Assembly: GCA_009760855.2 (NCBI GenBank)
Contig: WPIO01000022.1
Span: 693,501 to 757,500, forward strand
Direction: 5' to 3'
Source: Cristatella mucedo
Taxonomy: Eukaryota > Bryozoa > Phylactolaemata > Cristatellidae
DNA length: 64,000 nucleotides
This document shows positions 1-57,368 of the stretch, in pieces. The notes beneath the pieces are model-generated. The model did not search any database. It saw only the letters and a program-made list of their open reading frames with translations, and was not told where the DNA came from. Within the stretch, counting starts at the first letter, position 1. The number at the start of each line of letters is the position of its first letter. Both the position numbers and the translations under genes were made by a program.

Positions 1-291
1 TGGAAGTCGCTTCCACGAGATTCTTACGCAACGGCAACTACTCTCTTGCTGCAGACTTTGGCACATTCTTTCCAGCCGTCCTGAGCTCCTACTTCCATGT
101 TACTCACTACCTAAACTGCTCTCCTGACTTTGCTATGCTACTTTCCGTTAGTTGCGTGGGATGAAGTCTGTTGGCTACCGAATGCTTACCGAAAGCAGCT
201 TAGCTTGTGAGATCGCTATACAAAACTCTCCTGCGTAATACTCACATAACCTTAGTCGCTTTGCGTAGTTACAGACGGAGATACAACGAAT
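1..291 (+). mobile_element. LINE-B 3' end (copy 1, cut by window edge)
   Basis: Matches the copies at 8.1, 13.5, 20.4 and 22.1 kb: end of a reverse-transcriptase ORF (CGAAAGC then ATACAAAACTCTCCTGCGTAA) and the GTTACAGACGGAGATACA tail. Diverged. Confidence 0.75.
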
Positions 292-825
292 TCTTCGCTG
301 ATTATACACAGTTATCGTATATCGTTATCGTGTCTATGCGCTGCATGTATGTCGCGATAACCTCAGAATTCTAAAAGGTTAGTAAGAAAGGGTTCCTCTA
401 AAGTTGCCAGATGAAAAATAAAAGTGAAAAATCGGCGAAAAACTTAAAAGCGTCAAATTATCCCAGCTCCGAATACCAGACAGGAAATGACGTTACGGAG
501 CGGGCTTCCATTGAGAGAGCCCAAGTCTAACTTAAAAGATGAAGGCGGTGTAAAATTAAGAGCGAGATGGAGGTACAGAAGTAGAAAAAAAAGAACACGC
601 TGAAGTATGAGCGAAATTGCACGCGTGTGCACGCGCAAAATTGAGCGAACAATGTGTTAGAACTCTACACACGATCCTTGCTGAAATATGCAAGCAGTTG
701 GTGCACGGCATGTTCTGTTTTTAATCTATCCGCAGAGTGGTAGTTTACTTTTGGAGATATTTGCATTATTTTAGAGAGCGCATGGAGTGCGCACGGCTCG
801 CTCGGCTTCGTGCCCTGGAGAGACA
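292..825. other. Upstream of the small gene
   Basis: AT-rich non-repeat DNA 5' of the small plus-strand gene. No TATA box or other promoter motif is convincing. Confidence 0.3.
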
Positions 826-1054
826 ATGGCAGCGCACAATGAGATCGGACGTCGACGACCTGATTCGGACGAGAGTGGCTCAGGTAGGAAACTATGCACG
901 CGCTCAGCAGCTACTGGCCTTTGTACGCAGCTACCGGCTGCCGCGGCTGCTCTGACGTCAGCAATACTGTCGCCGCAGAGGGACGCAAGAAGACGAAGAA
1001 GAGCGATGATGAAAAAGACGAGCGAGGAGAGAGAAAGCGGAGGAGACGTTGAAG
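826..1054 (+). CDS. Small gene, exon 1
   Basis: 76 codons plus 1 base before GTAAGA. First in-frame ATG after a stop at 772. Starts MAAHNEIGRRRPDSDESGSG, then an Ala-rich stretch and RDARRRRRAMMKK. An overlapping frame (737-955) is longer upstream but has no splice continuity. Confidence 0.55.
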
Positions 1055-2380
1055 GTAAGATTTTGCCGTACACTTTGCTGATGCCATAATACGTCGTCGT
1101 GGTTTCTAGTACAATGTGGAACGACGGACAGATGAGATAGGGAACTGACGTATCTTTCTGACTGACTCGGACAGTACGACCTCTCTGAGGGGTCAAGCTC
1201 TACGCGTTTCTGCATCCCAACATCTAAATCTCTACATCTAAATTGGTCCATGCATTTGTGACATCCCGTTTCAACTTCTGTAACTCACTAATTCCTGGTC
1301 TACCGGCCTTTGTTTAGTTTGTTTGCTCCCAAAGCCTAGAATTCACTTCCGACTGGCGTTACGACATCCTCTGACTTGACCACATCTGAAAAGAATCTAA
1401 GCACGTATCTATTTATCACAGCATTTAGTGAGCCATTGTGATTTTTCTACTTATGCATGCTGACACTGTGCATGCTGCTACTAACCGGATTTGCATTTTG
1501 ACCCAGCACGTGTCACCTCTAACCACGTTATGCTTGTTGTCATTGGGCATGCTACCACTACCCATTTGATCGTGCTTCTTTTGCAGCACATTTAAAGTGC
1601 CTAGAGAGAGATTGAGTTCTCTGAGGGCGCTATAAAAATGTATTGTTATTATCTCTCTGACTAACGTCGTGTTATATTATTGTCGCCTACGAAAACCATC
1701 TCCAGTGAAATTCCATACTTTGCCGTATTTGTAGACCGTTTGCTAAACTGTCAAGCTTCTCGTAGCTTACTCGTTGTGTTATTTATAGCAGAATATGCTG
1801 TAAGTTTGTCGGACATGCTTTGAAGTAAAAATCCCATTAGTCAAACTTTATTTGTTTTTACAGCCCACTATAGAAAACCAGCTGACAACTCGCCTAACGC
1901 ATGCACGATTGTTTCGCGGAGTCAACCAGTTCAAGTTCACGGCCATCATTTTGCCGTAGATTCGGCCGTCAAAGATGCCGGCAATGCGTTTGCAGCTAAG
2001 GCTTTAATAATCATTCAACCACCCATCGCAGCAAGATCACCTGTCGCAACAGTAAGTAAAAATTGAGCGCGAGGGAAATTTAACGGCATATCTATGCTGC
2101 TTCTCTCGTGGATGTATGTTTTTAATTCTTGTGCTCAAAGGAACCTTCCGAGGTGAAAACCGACTGCACGCCACATCACGACGGCGGGCACTTGCCGTTT
2201 GGGACCGGTATACACATGGCTAGCTGCCTCACCAGTACCCCAAAGTGCTCGATGTCGTTATCAGCGGCCGTCGTCTCTACCAGCCAAGAGGCTCGTAACA
2301 AGCGAGTACGGTTCGTCGACAACTTCGTGGAGAGTCACTCGGCGACTAATATTCGGCCGGTAACTATTATAGTAGAATAA
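826..2380 (+). CDS. Small three-exon gene, unknown function, RVxF-like motif
   Basis: Three exons (826-1054, 1864-2051, 2141-2380) join in phase into about 218 codons. Seen: ATG in good context (AGACAATGG), strong donors GTAAGA and GTAAGT, acceptors TTTTTACAG and CTCAAAG, and a TAA stop. The protein is hydrophilic: an N-terminal basic stretch with five Arg in a row, no signal peptide or membrane span, no domain I recognise. Near the C-terminus is ARNKRVRFVDNFVE; KRVRF fits the (K/R)VxF docking motif used by protein phosphatase 1 partners (established motif; inference here). It converges with the vinculin-like gene 3.1 kb away. ATAAAAAATAATG 15 bases past the stop may serve in polyadenylation. 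Confidence 0.6.
1250..1660 (+). mobile_element. LINE-A 3' end (copy in intron 1 of small gene)
   Basis: Degenerate ORF end (AWNS-type motif around 1330) followed by the LINE-A hairpin AAGTGCCTAGAGAG to TCTGAGGGCGCT and a short ATT-rich tail. It fills most of the 0.8-kb intron. Confidence 0.75.
1864..2051 (+). CDS. Small gene, exon 2
   Basis: 62 codons, phase 1 to 0, after TTGTTTTTACAG and before GTAAGTAAA. Only this frame is open (HYRKPADNSPNACTIVSRSQ at the start). Its phase fits both neighbours. Confidence 0.6.
2141..2380 (+). CDS. Small gene, exon 3 with stop
   Basis: 80 codons including TAA, phase 0. Begins EPSEVKTDCTPHHDGG, carries KRVRFVDNFVE, and ends TNIRPVTIIVE. G+C at third positions is higher than in the flanking AT-rich DNA. 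Confidence 0.6.
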   Translation, partial: EPSEVKTDCTPHHDGGHLPFGTGIHMASCLTSTPKCSMSLSAAVVSTSQEARNKRVRFVDNFVESHSATNIRPVTIIVE

Positions 2381-2756
2381 CTGTAGCCCTGTACAACTCG
2401 ATAAAAAATAATGCCATGCTGCAAGACAAACCTTTAAAACAAATCAGCGGCCCTGGGCAACTGTCCAGCTGTGATCCAGTAAGTATATTATTGTGGCCTC
2501 ATTCATAGTCTGAGGTGAAAAAATGCGCCAGCGTTAGTAGCAGTGGCAGCTTCTAGTAGTGTCGCCCAATGTGTCACATACATACCCAAACTGCACGTTA
2601 TACGGTAGGTGTTAGCACTGTAGTTTTAACCGAAAAAGTATGCACCTATCAAGACTTTTGACAGGGATAACTCTGGTAAAGAGCCATGGCGGTAATAACT
2701 AAGCCACCCGGACTCTCGCCACTGGATAATGTAATAATAATATAATTCATTTGCAT

Positions 2757-2884
2757 AGCACCCCAAGTGAACTTAATCTCTATTCAGGCGCTTCACGTAT
2801 GCCTTGGGGCTCGAGCCCGCGACCTCAGCCAGACCTTGGTCGGGGCGAGCAACTTAACCGCTGCACTAAACCAGCTCGGCGCTG
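2757..2884 (-). mobile_element. SINE-A
   Basis: On the minus strand: tRNA-like head with GGTTAAGTTGCTCGCC-type A box and GGGCTCGAGCCC B box, followed by GAAGCGCCTGAATAGAGA, the LINE-A-like tail. Confidence 0.75.
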
Positions 2885-3055
2885 ATCTGATTGGATTCTG
2901 ATTGGCACGATATTAATATTAGAGTAACAATAATAATAATAAAACATTTAGTATGTGGCATTATTTGACATTCGTACAATCAATATACTACTAATAATAT
3001 TAATAATCAAACTGCCCTCAATCTACTACTATTACTAATAATAATCAAATTTATA

Positions 3056-3105
3056 TATAGCGCACTAAGAGAACTAAATCTCTCTCTAGGCGCTTTATGT
3101 ATGTT
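3056..3105 (-). mobile_element. LINE-A/SINE-A 3' tail fragment
   Basis: AGCGCACTAAGAGAACTAAA then CTCTCTCTAGGCGCTT is the LINE-A terminal hairpin in reverse, with AAT-rich repeats on its 5' flank. Confidence 0.65.
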
Positions 3106-3609
3106 CGAAAGGAATCTCCGATACAAGCATTCCTAGCCCCCTATTCTCAGGTTTGGCATTGGCGCTGTCTCTTTCACAGCATCATTGAACAAGTCTGAGC
3201 CTGTAAATCCGAAGTCAGCGTGCTTACTATGATTTTTAAGTTCAAGACTCAAGTACCGACGTTGTACTTGGTGGATAACAGTCTTAACTCATCTGTTCCA
3301 TCCCTCAATCATCAGCAGGCAGCTAGACACGACCCTTTGTATCGCAATTCTTCCAAAATTGTCATGCTTCCAAATAGAAAATCTACTTTATATTACTCTA
3401 ATAACATTGAAGATTGTATTATTTCTACGAGAATTTTAGTTCCTGAAAAATTCCAAGCGCCAAAGAGCGAAATTCCCTAATTTGTGACATCTCATAAGTC
3501 AAGCTCTCTACCTTATGACCAGCCCAATTGAAAGTAAGCAAGGTTTGATATGGATTCGGATCTCGGATATGGACTAATATTTTAGTTAGACGTGATTGTA
3601 AACTAATAT

Positions 3610-3735
3610 GATACTCTGGTTTGGCCCAGGAGTAAAGTGCTCGCCTTTAACAACCAAGCTCGTTAGTTCTATCCTTTGGGAATTTGTGAAGCACCTGGAC
3701 AGAGATTAAGTTATATTAGGGTGCTATACAAATGT
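3610..3735 (+). mobile_element. SINE-A with (TA)n tail
   Basis: Diverged tRNA-like head (TGGTTTGGCCCAGGAGTAAA), then GAAGCACCTGGACAGAGATT and GGGTGCTATACAAATG; a (TA)n microsatellite starts at its 3' end (3738-3790). Confidence 0.7.
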
Positions 3736-3777
<42 letters not shown>

Positions 3778-5514
3778 TATATATATATATATTTAACATG
3801 TCTTTATAACTCCCAAATTATGTGCTAGCTTGCATGCTCTTCACGAGACTGCGAGATCGCTTGATTGGAGCCTTCTGTGGCAAGTGTTATCAGTGAATTC
3901 GGATTGTTTTTTATTAGGATATATGTGAAGGAAGAGAAGATGTTGATCTCGATCAGGTTAAAATGACAATCTCCGTCAAATATTCGTGTAAGAGTCATAT
4001 GTTTTAGCGAAGCTCGAGCTCCATAGCGCACAAAATGAGGCACGTGCCCCTGACAACATGCATCTGATTGTTTATTGCAGATACTGTAGCTGCTGCCAGT
4101 GGAGACAGCCCAAACGAAATTTCTTCACCCTCGTAAGTTAATTTTTCGCGTGTTACTGATTGGGTATAAATACCTGTATACGAACACATGGACTGCATTA
4201 TTAAAAGCCGAGGATCTCTTTCTTTGTAGTGAATTGTCGGTAAAAAGAAGTGAGCGCCCTCAATTTATGGGCAGAATTCGGCGCTCTTTGACCAAACTGT
4301 TTACATGTGGACGGTAACACAGCAGATAACACATTTTTTGTGCCCTCTAGCATTGTAATGAGAGTGATCATGATCCTGATGAAGGTCTGAGGTTGATGCG
4401 AATGCGGTGCGATGATCCCATTTCCAGATTCACAGCTTTATTGAGCTTTATTTATTTTGGCTGCCTTTATTTATAAGATATTTATCTCCATCGACATTGG
4501 AGGAGGATAGATGCATTTAAGCTCATTTTAATTGCATTTAATTGGCGGTTTTATGATGGCTTTAACAAATACACGTGTTCTGGATTTAAGGCTCCTTCAG
4601 TCGACTTCGATGTGATTTGGCTGCTAGGAAACTTACCCTACTGTTCACTGCTTGCAAGCCTGACGTCTGTGAAATGCAACATCTATGCCATGTAGCACTA
4701 ATGATGGAATCGACGGTTGAGAAAAGCTTGGCCGTTAACGTGTCGTGACAGTCACGGAGACGGCTTGAAGAGATGAGAGGAGGATAGTAGAGTCGTAGGT
4801 AGAGCTGGACAGGGCAAACACCCCATAGGCCCGGCAGAGTTGTGGGTAGGGCTGCTGCCCTAAGCGACAGCCGTTGAACCCACTTTGGACCTGAGTTGAG
4901 GAAAATGAGCTAATTAGTCAGAGCGTCTTTTAGAAAACCTAATGCTAAAAGCGACATCCTACAACGTTGCATACCTTGTGTATGGCTCTTTAACGAAGCT
5001 AGTATATTAATCGCTGCCATTATATCACCTGGTCACGGGCACTGAAGAACAGATGTACATTCTCCGACGTTTCAGACTTGTGATAGTTCCGATATTTCAT
5101 AAAAAATAGTGGCTTGGCCAGTAGTTCTCGAATGCTTTGTACTCCCTGCATATTGATTGAAATGTAACTCTTATAGATTGGTATTGCATTTGGAGACACC
5201 TGCATACACTGTATGCTGGGAGCAAGTACAGTTAAACACCAAATACTTTTCAAATACTCGACAGCCAGATTTCAATTGCTAGCAAAAATACAATCGCTAA
5301 GCTTTTACATTGTTACTGAATATTTTACTGCAGTCTTTTGCTAAAGTACGATTAAAGAACATTTCGGTTCCAACAGGAACCCTCATCACGTACACGGATG
5401 TCCACAGGTCATCCCAGCGTTCACAGCAAACTGCGGCTTGTAGACCTTCTAGCTGGGGTTGAGACACTCAGAATGGTTTGCCAGCTTCATTTTGTTTTCT
5501 TAAAACAGCGTTCT

Positions 5515-50706
<45,192 letters not shown>

Positions 50707-51544
50707 CTGCAAAAAAGAAACAATAGCTTAGCCTTAGCGAAACCAGGTTACTGGACTGAAGTAACCATAGTTCTTTAAGTTATATCGAACATATGAAGCC
50801 CATTAACACTAACTAACTTCAGGCTGATGAGTTTATTGAAAAAAGACAAATAGGTCAATCCAAGATAATGAGGCAGAGCAATGCCAGCTTCATGTGTGGC
50901 TACAAGAGCTATTCAAAAGATCTTTGCAGAAGCTATGGCTTTCACTTAAAGTTAAAGGAACAATTGCTGAGGGGCCAGTACACGAAGGGAGGTTGGGCAG
51001 TGTTGACTGATCGAATCCACTTTTGGTGGCTAGCTCAGTCATCCAACCCTAGTATGCACGGCCATTATAGCTATAGAATAATGCATTGGAGATCCCGGGA
51101 TTGGAGTTCAGTCATTCGAATCTATAAGCCTCAAAACTGTAACCACATAACGTCAATGAAGAATATGTTTGTTGACCTAATTTCCTAAGTATACTTTGGT
51201 TTAATCCTTATCGCATCTTTTCTGTTCTTTCTGTTCAATTTTCATTGCCTAAAATGTACCAAGACAAGACACTACAGCGACGACATAGTGGCGAGTGACG
51301 GGGAGTGAATGCCAGGCTCAGCCAGTTGGTGGCTTTATCCAATTAAATGAACCGAAAACTTGCTTGGTGACCATGGTCTCCTAGCAGGGCAGCTGACGAA
51401 CATGGTTGACTAGCAATGTCTCCTGTTCAACTGGAGAGACTTTGGCTATAGGAAAGCTATTTTTCCTTTTACATTATATGGAATCAAAATTCAAAGCAAA
51501 TATTGTGACCCTAAGCACCTTCAAGAGCTTCCAATACAGATCAA

Positions 51545-51990
51545 ATGATGTATTTAATATTAATAATAGTATTGGTAATAAAAGTTTATGCAGCACCATT
51601 AGAGAACTAAATCTCTATCTGGGCACTTTACACATGCTGGAAATGAAGCATGTCTATAGTTTAGTGACGGCATGCAAAATTTTCAGCATGCATAAGCAAA
51701 AGAATGACAATTCGCACCGACAGAGCAAATGCTGTGAAGAAAATGTAGGCTTTTAACTTCTTTCAAATTGTCATAAAGTTACGGGATGTCATAATGTCAG
51801 TCGGTGACACGGCTCTGGCTTTGAGAATATACGAACTGGTGGCACGTAGTCCAAAGGATTTGAGGTTGGTTGAGGGCACAGCTAAACGACTTGAGTCAGA
51901 AAAGCTGGTAGTACAATGAAAAGCCTTATTGAGAAATATTTCTTGCTGATAGACTTGAGCAAGAGAATGAATGGACCTAAAAGTGGCTGA
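51545..51990 (-). mobile_element. LINE-A 3' part
   Basis: AAT-rich tail, AGCACCATTAGAGAACTAAA with CTATCTGGGCACTTTACACA, and the diverged ORF end on the minus strand up to GACCTAAAAGTGGCTGACCG. Confidence 0.78.
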
Positions 51991-52227
51991 CCGAACTTAG
52001 AAGCAGATACGTACATGATCGGTTAGAACCGGTGTAATAATGCAGTTGCGACGTTCAAGACAGATAAACATCAAGCTGATGAGTTTTGCAACAACTATGA
52101 GCATCGTATTGCACTGGCAGGAATACCTGCTAGACGTAGCTTACATAAGTCTAGACCCTATGCTAAAAATGTATGGCCCAGATAGGCTGTAGTATCCTTA
52201 TCTTTATAAGTCCGAATTTTGGTCACG

Positions 52228-52885
52228 CTGATAATAATAATAATAATAATGCACTTGATAAAGCGCCCTCAGAGAACTCAATCTCTTTCTAGGTGCTTTA
52301 CATTTGATGCAAAAGAAAACGCGATTGAATGACGAGTAATATCATGTTTGATAAGCAACATGAATAATATTGTTAGGGGTGGCATGCACAGGGTCAGCAT
52401 GCAAGTATGGTTATTGGCAGCATGCAGTGTCAGCACGCATAAGCATATGAAGGACGAGTCACAAGGACCCACTAAATGCTGTTCTAAATAGGTGCGTTTT
52501 AAGTTCTTTTTAAATGTGGTCAAGTCAGGAGATATCGTGACGCAATTCGGGAGTGAGTTCAAGGCTTTGGGAGCATACGAACTAAATGCACGGTCTCCAA
52601 AGGATTTGAGGTTTGTATGAGGTATTTGTACTGTTGGATTCCGAAAAGCGGGTTGTACGATACTTGGCCTGGTGTGGAAAGTAGATCTGAGAGATGGGCT
52701 GGAGCCAAAGAACGAAGTGACCTAAAAAGTGAGCGACAAAACCTTGAAGTCGATCCGTTGCTTGACTGGGAGCCAGTGCAGGTCTTCGAGAAGTGGTGTG
52801 ATGTGGCAACTGCTGCGCACCTAAAAGAGGCAGGATTGTCTGCGGAGCTGACATGGTCATCTAGAGAAAGATTATTTTGGAACAG
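52228..52885 (-). mobile_element. LINE-A, 3' 0.65 kb
   Basis: (AAT)n, GATAAAGCGCCCTCAGAGAA hairpin, shared non-coding part with the GCACAGGGTCAGCATGCAAG block, then an ORF end with LTTFKKNLK, NSLPNCVT and, further in, HQAKYRTTRFSESNS in shifted frames. Confidence 0.87.
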
Positions 52886-53199
52886 GCCATCCAGATTCTA
52901 TACGAAGGCTATTGGAGATAAACAGGCCATGCACATTTGAGGGTGAGGCATTCCAGTTTCAGTTTCCAGTGACTGCAGATTTTGAAACCTATTATTGGTT
53001 TTATCGTCATTTAATTAAAGAGATTCTAATGTCATTCAACTGCGAATGTCAGCAATACATTCTGCAATGGATTGGGGAGCCTTTTAGCTGCTAAAATGCA
53101 GTGGCGGATCGAAGCATAAGAACGAAAGCGTGTTATTTGCATTAAAATGAAAGCCACGAATCTTTTTAGCGATAAAGTCGGCGAGATTTATGACATAAT

Positions 53200-53440
53200 T
53201 CTTTTAAATAAGATGACCCGGAACAGGTCTCTGGGTAACCACCCACACTTTAAATGCACACATGATAACCATTAGCTGTTGACATTCATGTTCTGAAATA
53301 TCCCACAGAGATAGAACCTGAATCATTGTAGTGCATGATTTTGATTCCCACGCACGGCTATAGGCGCTCAGACAGTATTGTGTGATCGATGTCATCAAAA
53401 GCTGTTCAGAGAGAACATGCAGAGAGACTGCAACTAAGTC
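53200..53440 (-). pseudogene. LINE reverse-transcriptase remnant
   Basis: Minus strand shows TAFDDIDHTILSERL (RT motif region AFDTIDH) after a one-base shift, then CGIFQNMNVNS in place of the SYL region. The 161-codon open frame here is a shifted shadow. Confidence 0.72.
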
Positions 53441-55477
53441 AGCATTCCGGAGAACGATGTTAGCACATTCAAGCCCGCGAATTGCTCTTAACTGCGTGGA
53501 GAGAATTACCCTAAATTCTGCAAGCTGTTTAATTTCTATAGTTGATGCTTCATGCAATAAGTTTACTACTTTGACACCACTCGTTCTCAAAGAGGGGTGT
53601 GCCAACAACCTCCCCGAAAAGGCTGAGACCAAACCTGTGGCTATGAACATATTTAGTATGCTATTTATGCAGGGCAGGAGAACAGGCATTAGGTATAGAG
53701 TGTAGAGAGCTAGTATTTCGTCTTCAACTCAAAGATGAATTTCAAGATTATGTCAGCAGGGACCAACATGAAGGTGGATATTTGAAATAAAGCAAGGAAA
53801 AGAGGTATGGTAGTCTAAGAATGATGCTAACTTTATATTTTGCTGAAAAATAAGCAATAAAAATAACTGCTAGGTCCCCGTAAGGGTGTCCAGGCCTCGA
53901 CGATCGCAGATCGCGAACGGCGGCCACACCTCTCACTTTTCGTGCTTATGCCATCGGTCTTTCACGGCCAGCCTCCGAACCGCTGTCTATCCGCGTCCTT
54001 AAGAGGCTGCCATAGTAAGGTAAAAAAAGTTCATGTTTAGACCAAAGACACAGCCTTTTGCTTAAAATGTCGCATGCCTCGATAAATCGCAAGGACCACT
54101 TTAGCCCATGCCAACAGCACGCTGCGCGACATATTACGCGACCGGCTGTTGCAGGCATAAAGCACCCGTATACCTCCAGAAGGAAGTCAGTGTGCTCTCT
54201 ATGTCCCCTCTTTGTAATCATGGCTATAAAATCTGGTTCCTTTCCTAGGTCAGCTCCATGCGAGCGGTTCGAATGCAGAGCGAGCAGCCGCTCCGAGCGG
54301 TGACCATAGACGCCTCTTTTCAGGTTACTACCGGATGAAGCGTTTATCTGCGGGTGAAGCACGTCGAAGGAGTATTCTATGAGTTATTGGTTAACTTTTT
54401 AAAATTATTTAAATTATAGTTTTGTATTGTGTTAACATTTTATATAGCGCAGCGGATTGCCAGTATTCGACTTAGGGCCTGGGCTCGACTCTTGAATGAC
54501 CCTTAATTCAACAGAATCTCTCTAACCGCCACAGCATCGGATGTGTACCGGATCGCTGTCGAGCTGCCGAACGAAATCTAGCCCACTAAGAGCTTAAGCA
54601 GATGGCAAGCCGTCACTGTGCGCTATGTCCAGATAAATATGCCGATTCACGATTCCTCGAGTTCTTTACTAACACCCAGCACCAGAAGTTGAGAACCATT
54701 ACATTTCCACCTATATTTCTCTGTCTTTGTCAGACGGCCGTCAACGTATGTTTTACCCATTCGCCGGCCAATGTACTCCCTCCTCTTACTGCAGCCAAGG
54801 CAATCGAACGTGGACTCGTCCGTCCCCACAGCTGCCCTGGAGTAATTGGACGGATTGGCGGCAGTATGGTTGCGTCCGGTTGAAAACGTTGATCGTGCGG
54901 CGAGTGTCCGTCGCGGGTGGGTCGCCGAGTGTTCAGAATATGAGCTTCTTTATCACGAGGAAAATCGTGCGTGTGCTGAGCCGTCTGATACTTACGCAGA
55001 ATGGTGGTTTAAACCAGCACCAGAATGCATTTGAATGTATTTTATGCTTCGTCGGTACTACTAGCTATCGGATTGATCAGCTCTTAGCGATTATACTTAA
55101 TGTTCAGTGAAAAGAGACACCGGTTGTTTTGATTCTCCATAGCAATACGCCTTCTTTTCCACTTACATTCTGACTATCGAGACTCGATGTTGCTACGGTG
55201 TTTGGTGCATATGTCACCAACACTTATGAAGGCATTCCGAGAGACCGATGAAGACCAGTGAAAGATTCTACTTGTGGCCCAAGATTCTACTTTTGGCCAA
55301 AAGCCCCTTGGGAAGCCAGGAACTGGTGACCAATCGTGTTAGCCAGGGTCGTGCACGGTCGGTCTTGCTTCGGTCTTCTTATTAGAAGTTTAGATGGTCG
55401 GTTTGCCTCCCATCTTGCTTCTTTCTAGCTGTCTTTTATCTCCACACCCAGACTGGTCATTACAAAAATGACAACAG

Positions 55478-55645
55478 GGTAAGCTGATTGAACAGCCTCA
55501 TTTGTATAGCGACAGAAGAGCCTTACCAGCAATCATCACTGCTTGCAGTTGGCAATAATAGATTTCCCACCGCAGGACTCGAACCCACAACCTGGGTCGT
55601 GAAGAGCAAGCACCCTACCTCCGGAGCCAGTAGGGCAATAGGCGC
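55478..55645 (-). mobile_element. SINE-B
   Basis: TGATTGAACAGCCTCATTTG, AGCGACAGAAGAGCCTTACC, ACTGCTTGCAGTTGGCAATA, CCACCGCAGGACTCGAACCC (reverse B box). Confidence 0.8.
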
Positions 55646-56370
55646 CGCCAAGGACACGCCTTCGTCATGCTTTACAAGGGTTGGCGGAATAGGCGCGGTC
55701 AATCGCACACCTTCTTCATGGTCCGATAGATTTGGCGGGTAACTTAAAACCAGCTAGATAATTGACGCATTAAATGAGAATTTCTGTTAACGGCCCAGCG
55801 GATCAATCGTAGTTTGCATGGTCGTTTCCTTCTCGGTCCGCTTACGTCTTGCTTCTATCTTTGGTGCATCCGTCACTAAGACTGCGGGAAGCAGTCCAAG
55901 ACGGGTGGGAGAACTTTGAAAAAGACCGAGACAAAACTGAGCATGGTCCTTCCAAGACCAATGGAAGCAAGATACAAGTGACCAATCCTGGGTTCCTGAC
56001 TGGCAAGCCGAAATTCGTTGCTGTGAAAGATTGGGGCGGACGATCTGTTCTGCGAAATCATCGGTGCATTCCACGCGAGCCAGTATTTGCTGCTCCCTAG
56101 CTACGAGAAACATATTTTACTCCTGGGGTGAGGTGAAGGCGATTGCCGAGATGCTTAGAGCTTACTAGTACCCGTTGAAGTTGCCTGATCGTAGGATAAT
56201 GCCGAAGCTCCCAGCGCGCGGCACTAAAGATTGTAAATGCAGTCCGACAGACTATTTCTTCGAGAGCGCAGTTGCGTTAATTCCCCGGAGATTGCGCAGG
56301 TTGTGAATTCGGCAAGCGAGCCGTCCGTCGGCAACGGCTTTCTCACGACCCCCTCTCCCTGGCCGGAGCG

Positions 56371-56980
56371 GGAGGATCCTAGAGGATCCTGGAGGATTCT
56401 AGAGGATCCTAGAGGATTCTAGAGGATCCTAGAGGATCCCAGAGGATCATAGAGGATATAGAGGATTCTAGAGGATCCTAGAGGATTCTAGAGGATCCTA
56501 GAGGATTCTAGAGGATTCTAGATGATTCTAGAGGGTCCTATAAGATCCTATAGGATTCTAGTGGATCCTAGAGGATTCTAGAGGATCCTATAGGATTCTA
56601 GTGGATCTTAGAGGATTCTAGAGGATCCTAGAGGATCCTAAAGGATTCTAGAGGATCCTATAGGATTCTAGTGGATCCTAGAATATTCTAGAGGATCCTA
56701 GAGGATTCTAGAGGATCCTAGAGGATTCTAGAGAATCCTATTAGATCCTATAGGATTCTAGAGGATTCTAGAGGATTCTAGAGGATCCTAGAGGATTCTA
56801 GAGGATCCTAGAGGATTCTAGAGGATCCTATAGAATCCTATAGGATTCTAGTGGATCCTAGAAGATTCTAGAGGATCCTAGAGGATTCTAGAGGACCCTA
56901 GAGGATTCTAGAGGATCCTATTGGATCCTAGAGGATCATAGAGGATTCTAGAGGATCCTAGAGGATTCTAGAGGATCCTA
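56371..56980. repeat. 10-bp-unit minisatellite, GAGGATYCTA
   Basis: About 61 units of GAGGATCCTA or GAGGATTCTA, often alternating to form a 20-bp unit. Variants (TAGGATTCTA, GTGGATCCTA, GAGAATCCTA) recur in groups. Sharp edges: CGGAGCGG before and CCCGGGTGG after. Confidence 0.95.
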
Positions 56981-57292
56981 CCCGGGTGGATGGCAAACCG
57001 ACTGCATACGTTTCTAACAAGAAGAAGGACCGACTTGAGATAAGAGTAAAATAAAGAGATGAAACCGACCATGCCAGCCAAGCTTAACTAGGCGAAGGAA
57101 GAAAACCTCGATCGATAGGTCAAACTCACTAATGCGCCAATGAAGTAAATCATTTATGCAAGCCATCTCTCCCTATACCCGTATTTGTGCTTGCACATCT
57201 TCTTCATCATCTTGCAAAGCACGCGATAAACGGTGGCTGTTTCCCCTACTCCGGACGCAGCAGTGTGTGCATTTTGCTGCTAGTAACAATTA

Positions 57293-57368
57293 TACTTTTG
57301 CAGCACCCTAAGAGAACTAAATCTCGCTCTAGGCACTTTGCATACGCTGTAAAGAAAGCGTGCCAATT
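57293..57368 (-). mobile_element. LINE-A terminal fragment
   Basis: GCAGCACCCTAAGAGAACTA, TCTCGCTCTAGGCACTTTGC, then CATACGCTGTAAAGAAAGCG. Confidence 0.7.

Larger units (their letters stand above)
2381..5514. other. Intergenic region between convergent genes
   Basis: Holds SINE-A copies, a LINE-A tail, AAT- and TA-rich simple repeats, and otherwise unique AT-rich DNA without supported genes. Open frames of 60-90 codons here show no splice sites or family resemblance. Confidence 0.5.

Noticed and set aside
737..955. 72-codon plus open frame over exon 1 of the small gene
   Set aside because: Has no ATG start of its own in good context and no phase continuity; the frame starting at 826 splices correctly.
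53204..53689. 161-codon minus open frame as a gene
   Set aside because: Overlaps, in a shifted frame, a decayed LINE reverse transcriptase.
54727..55110. 127-codon plus open frame preceded by a TTTGTCAG acceptor-like site
   Set aside because: No matching donor or partner exons and no recognised domain.
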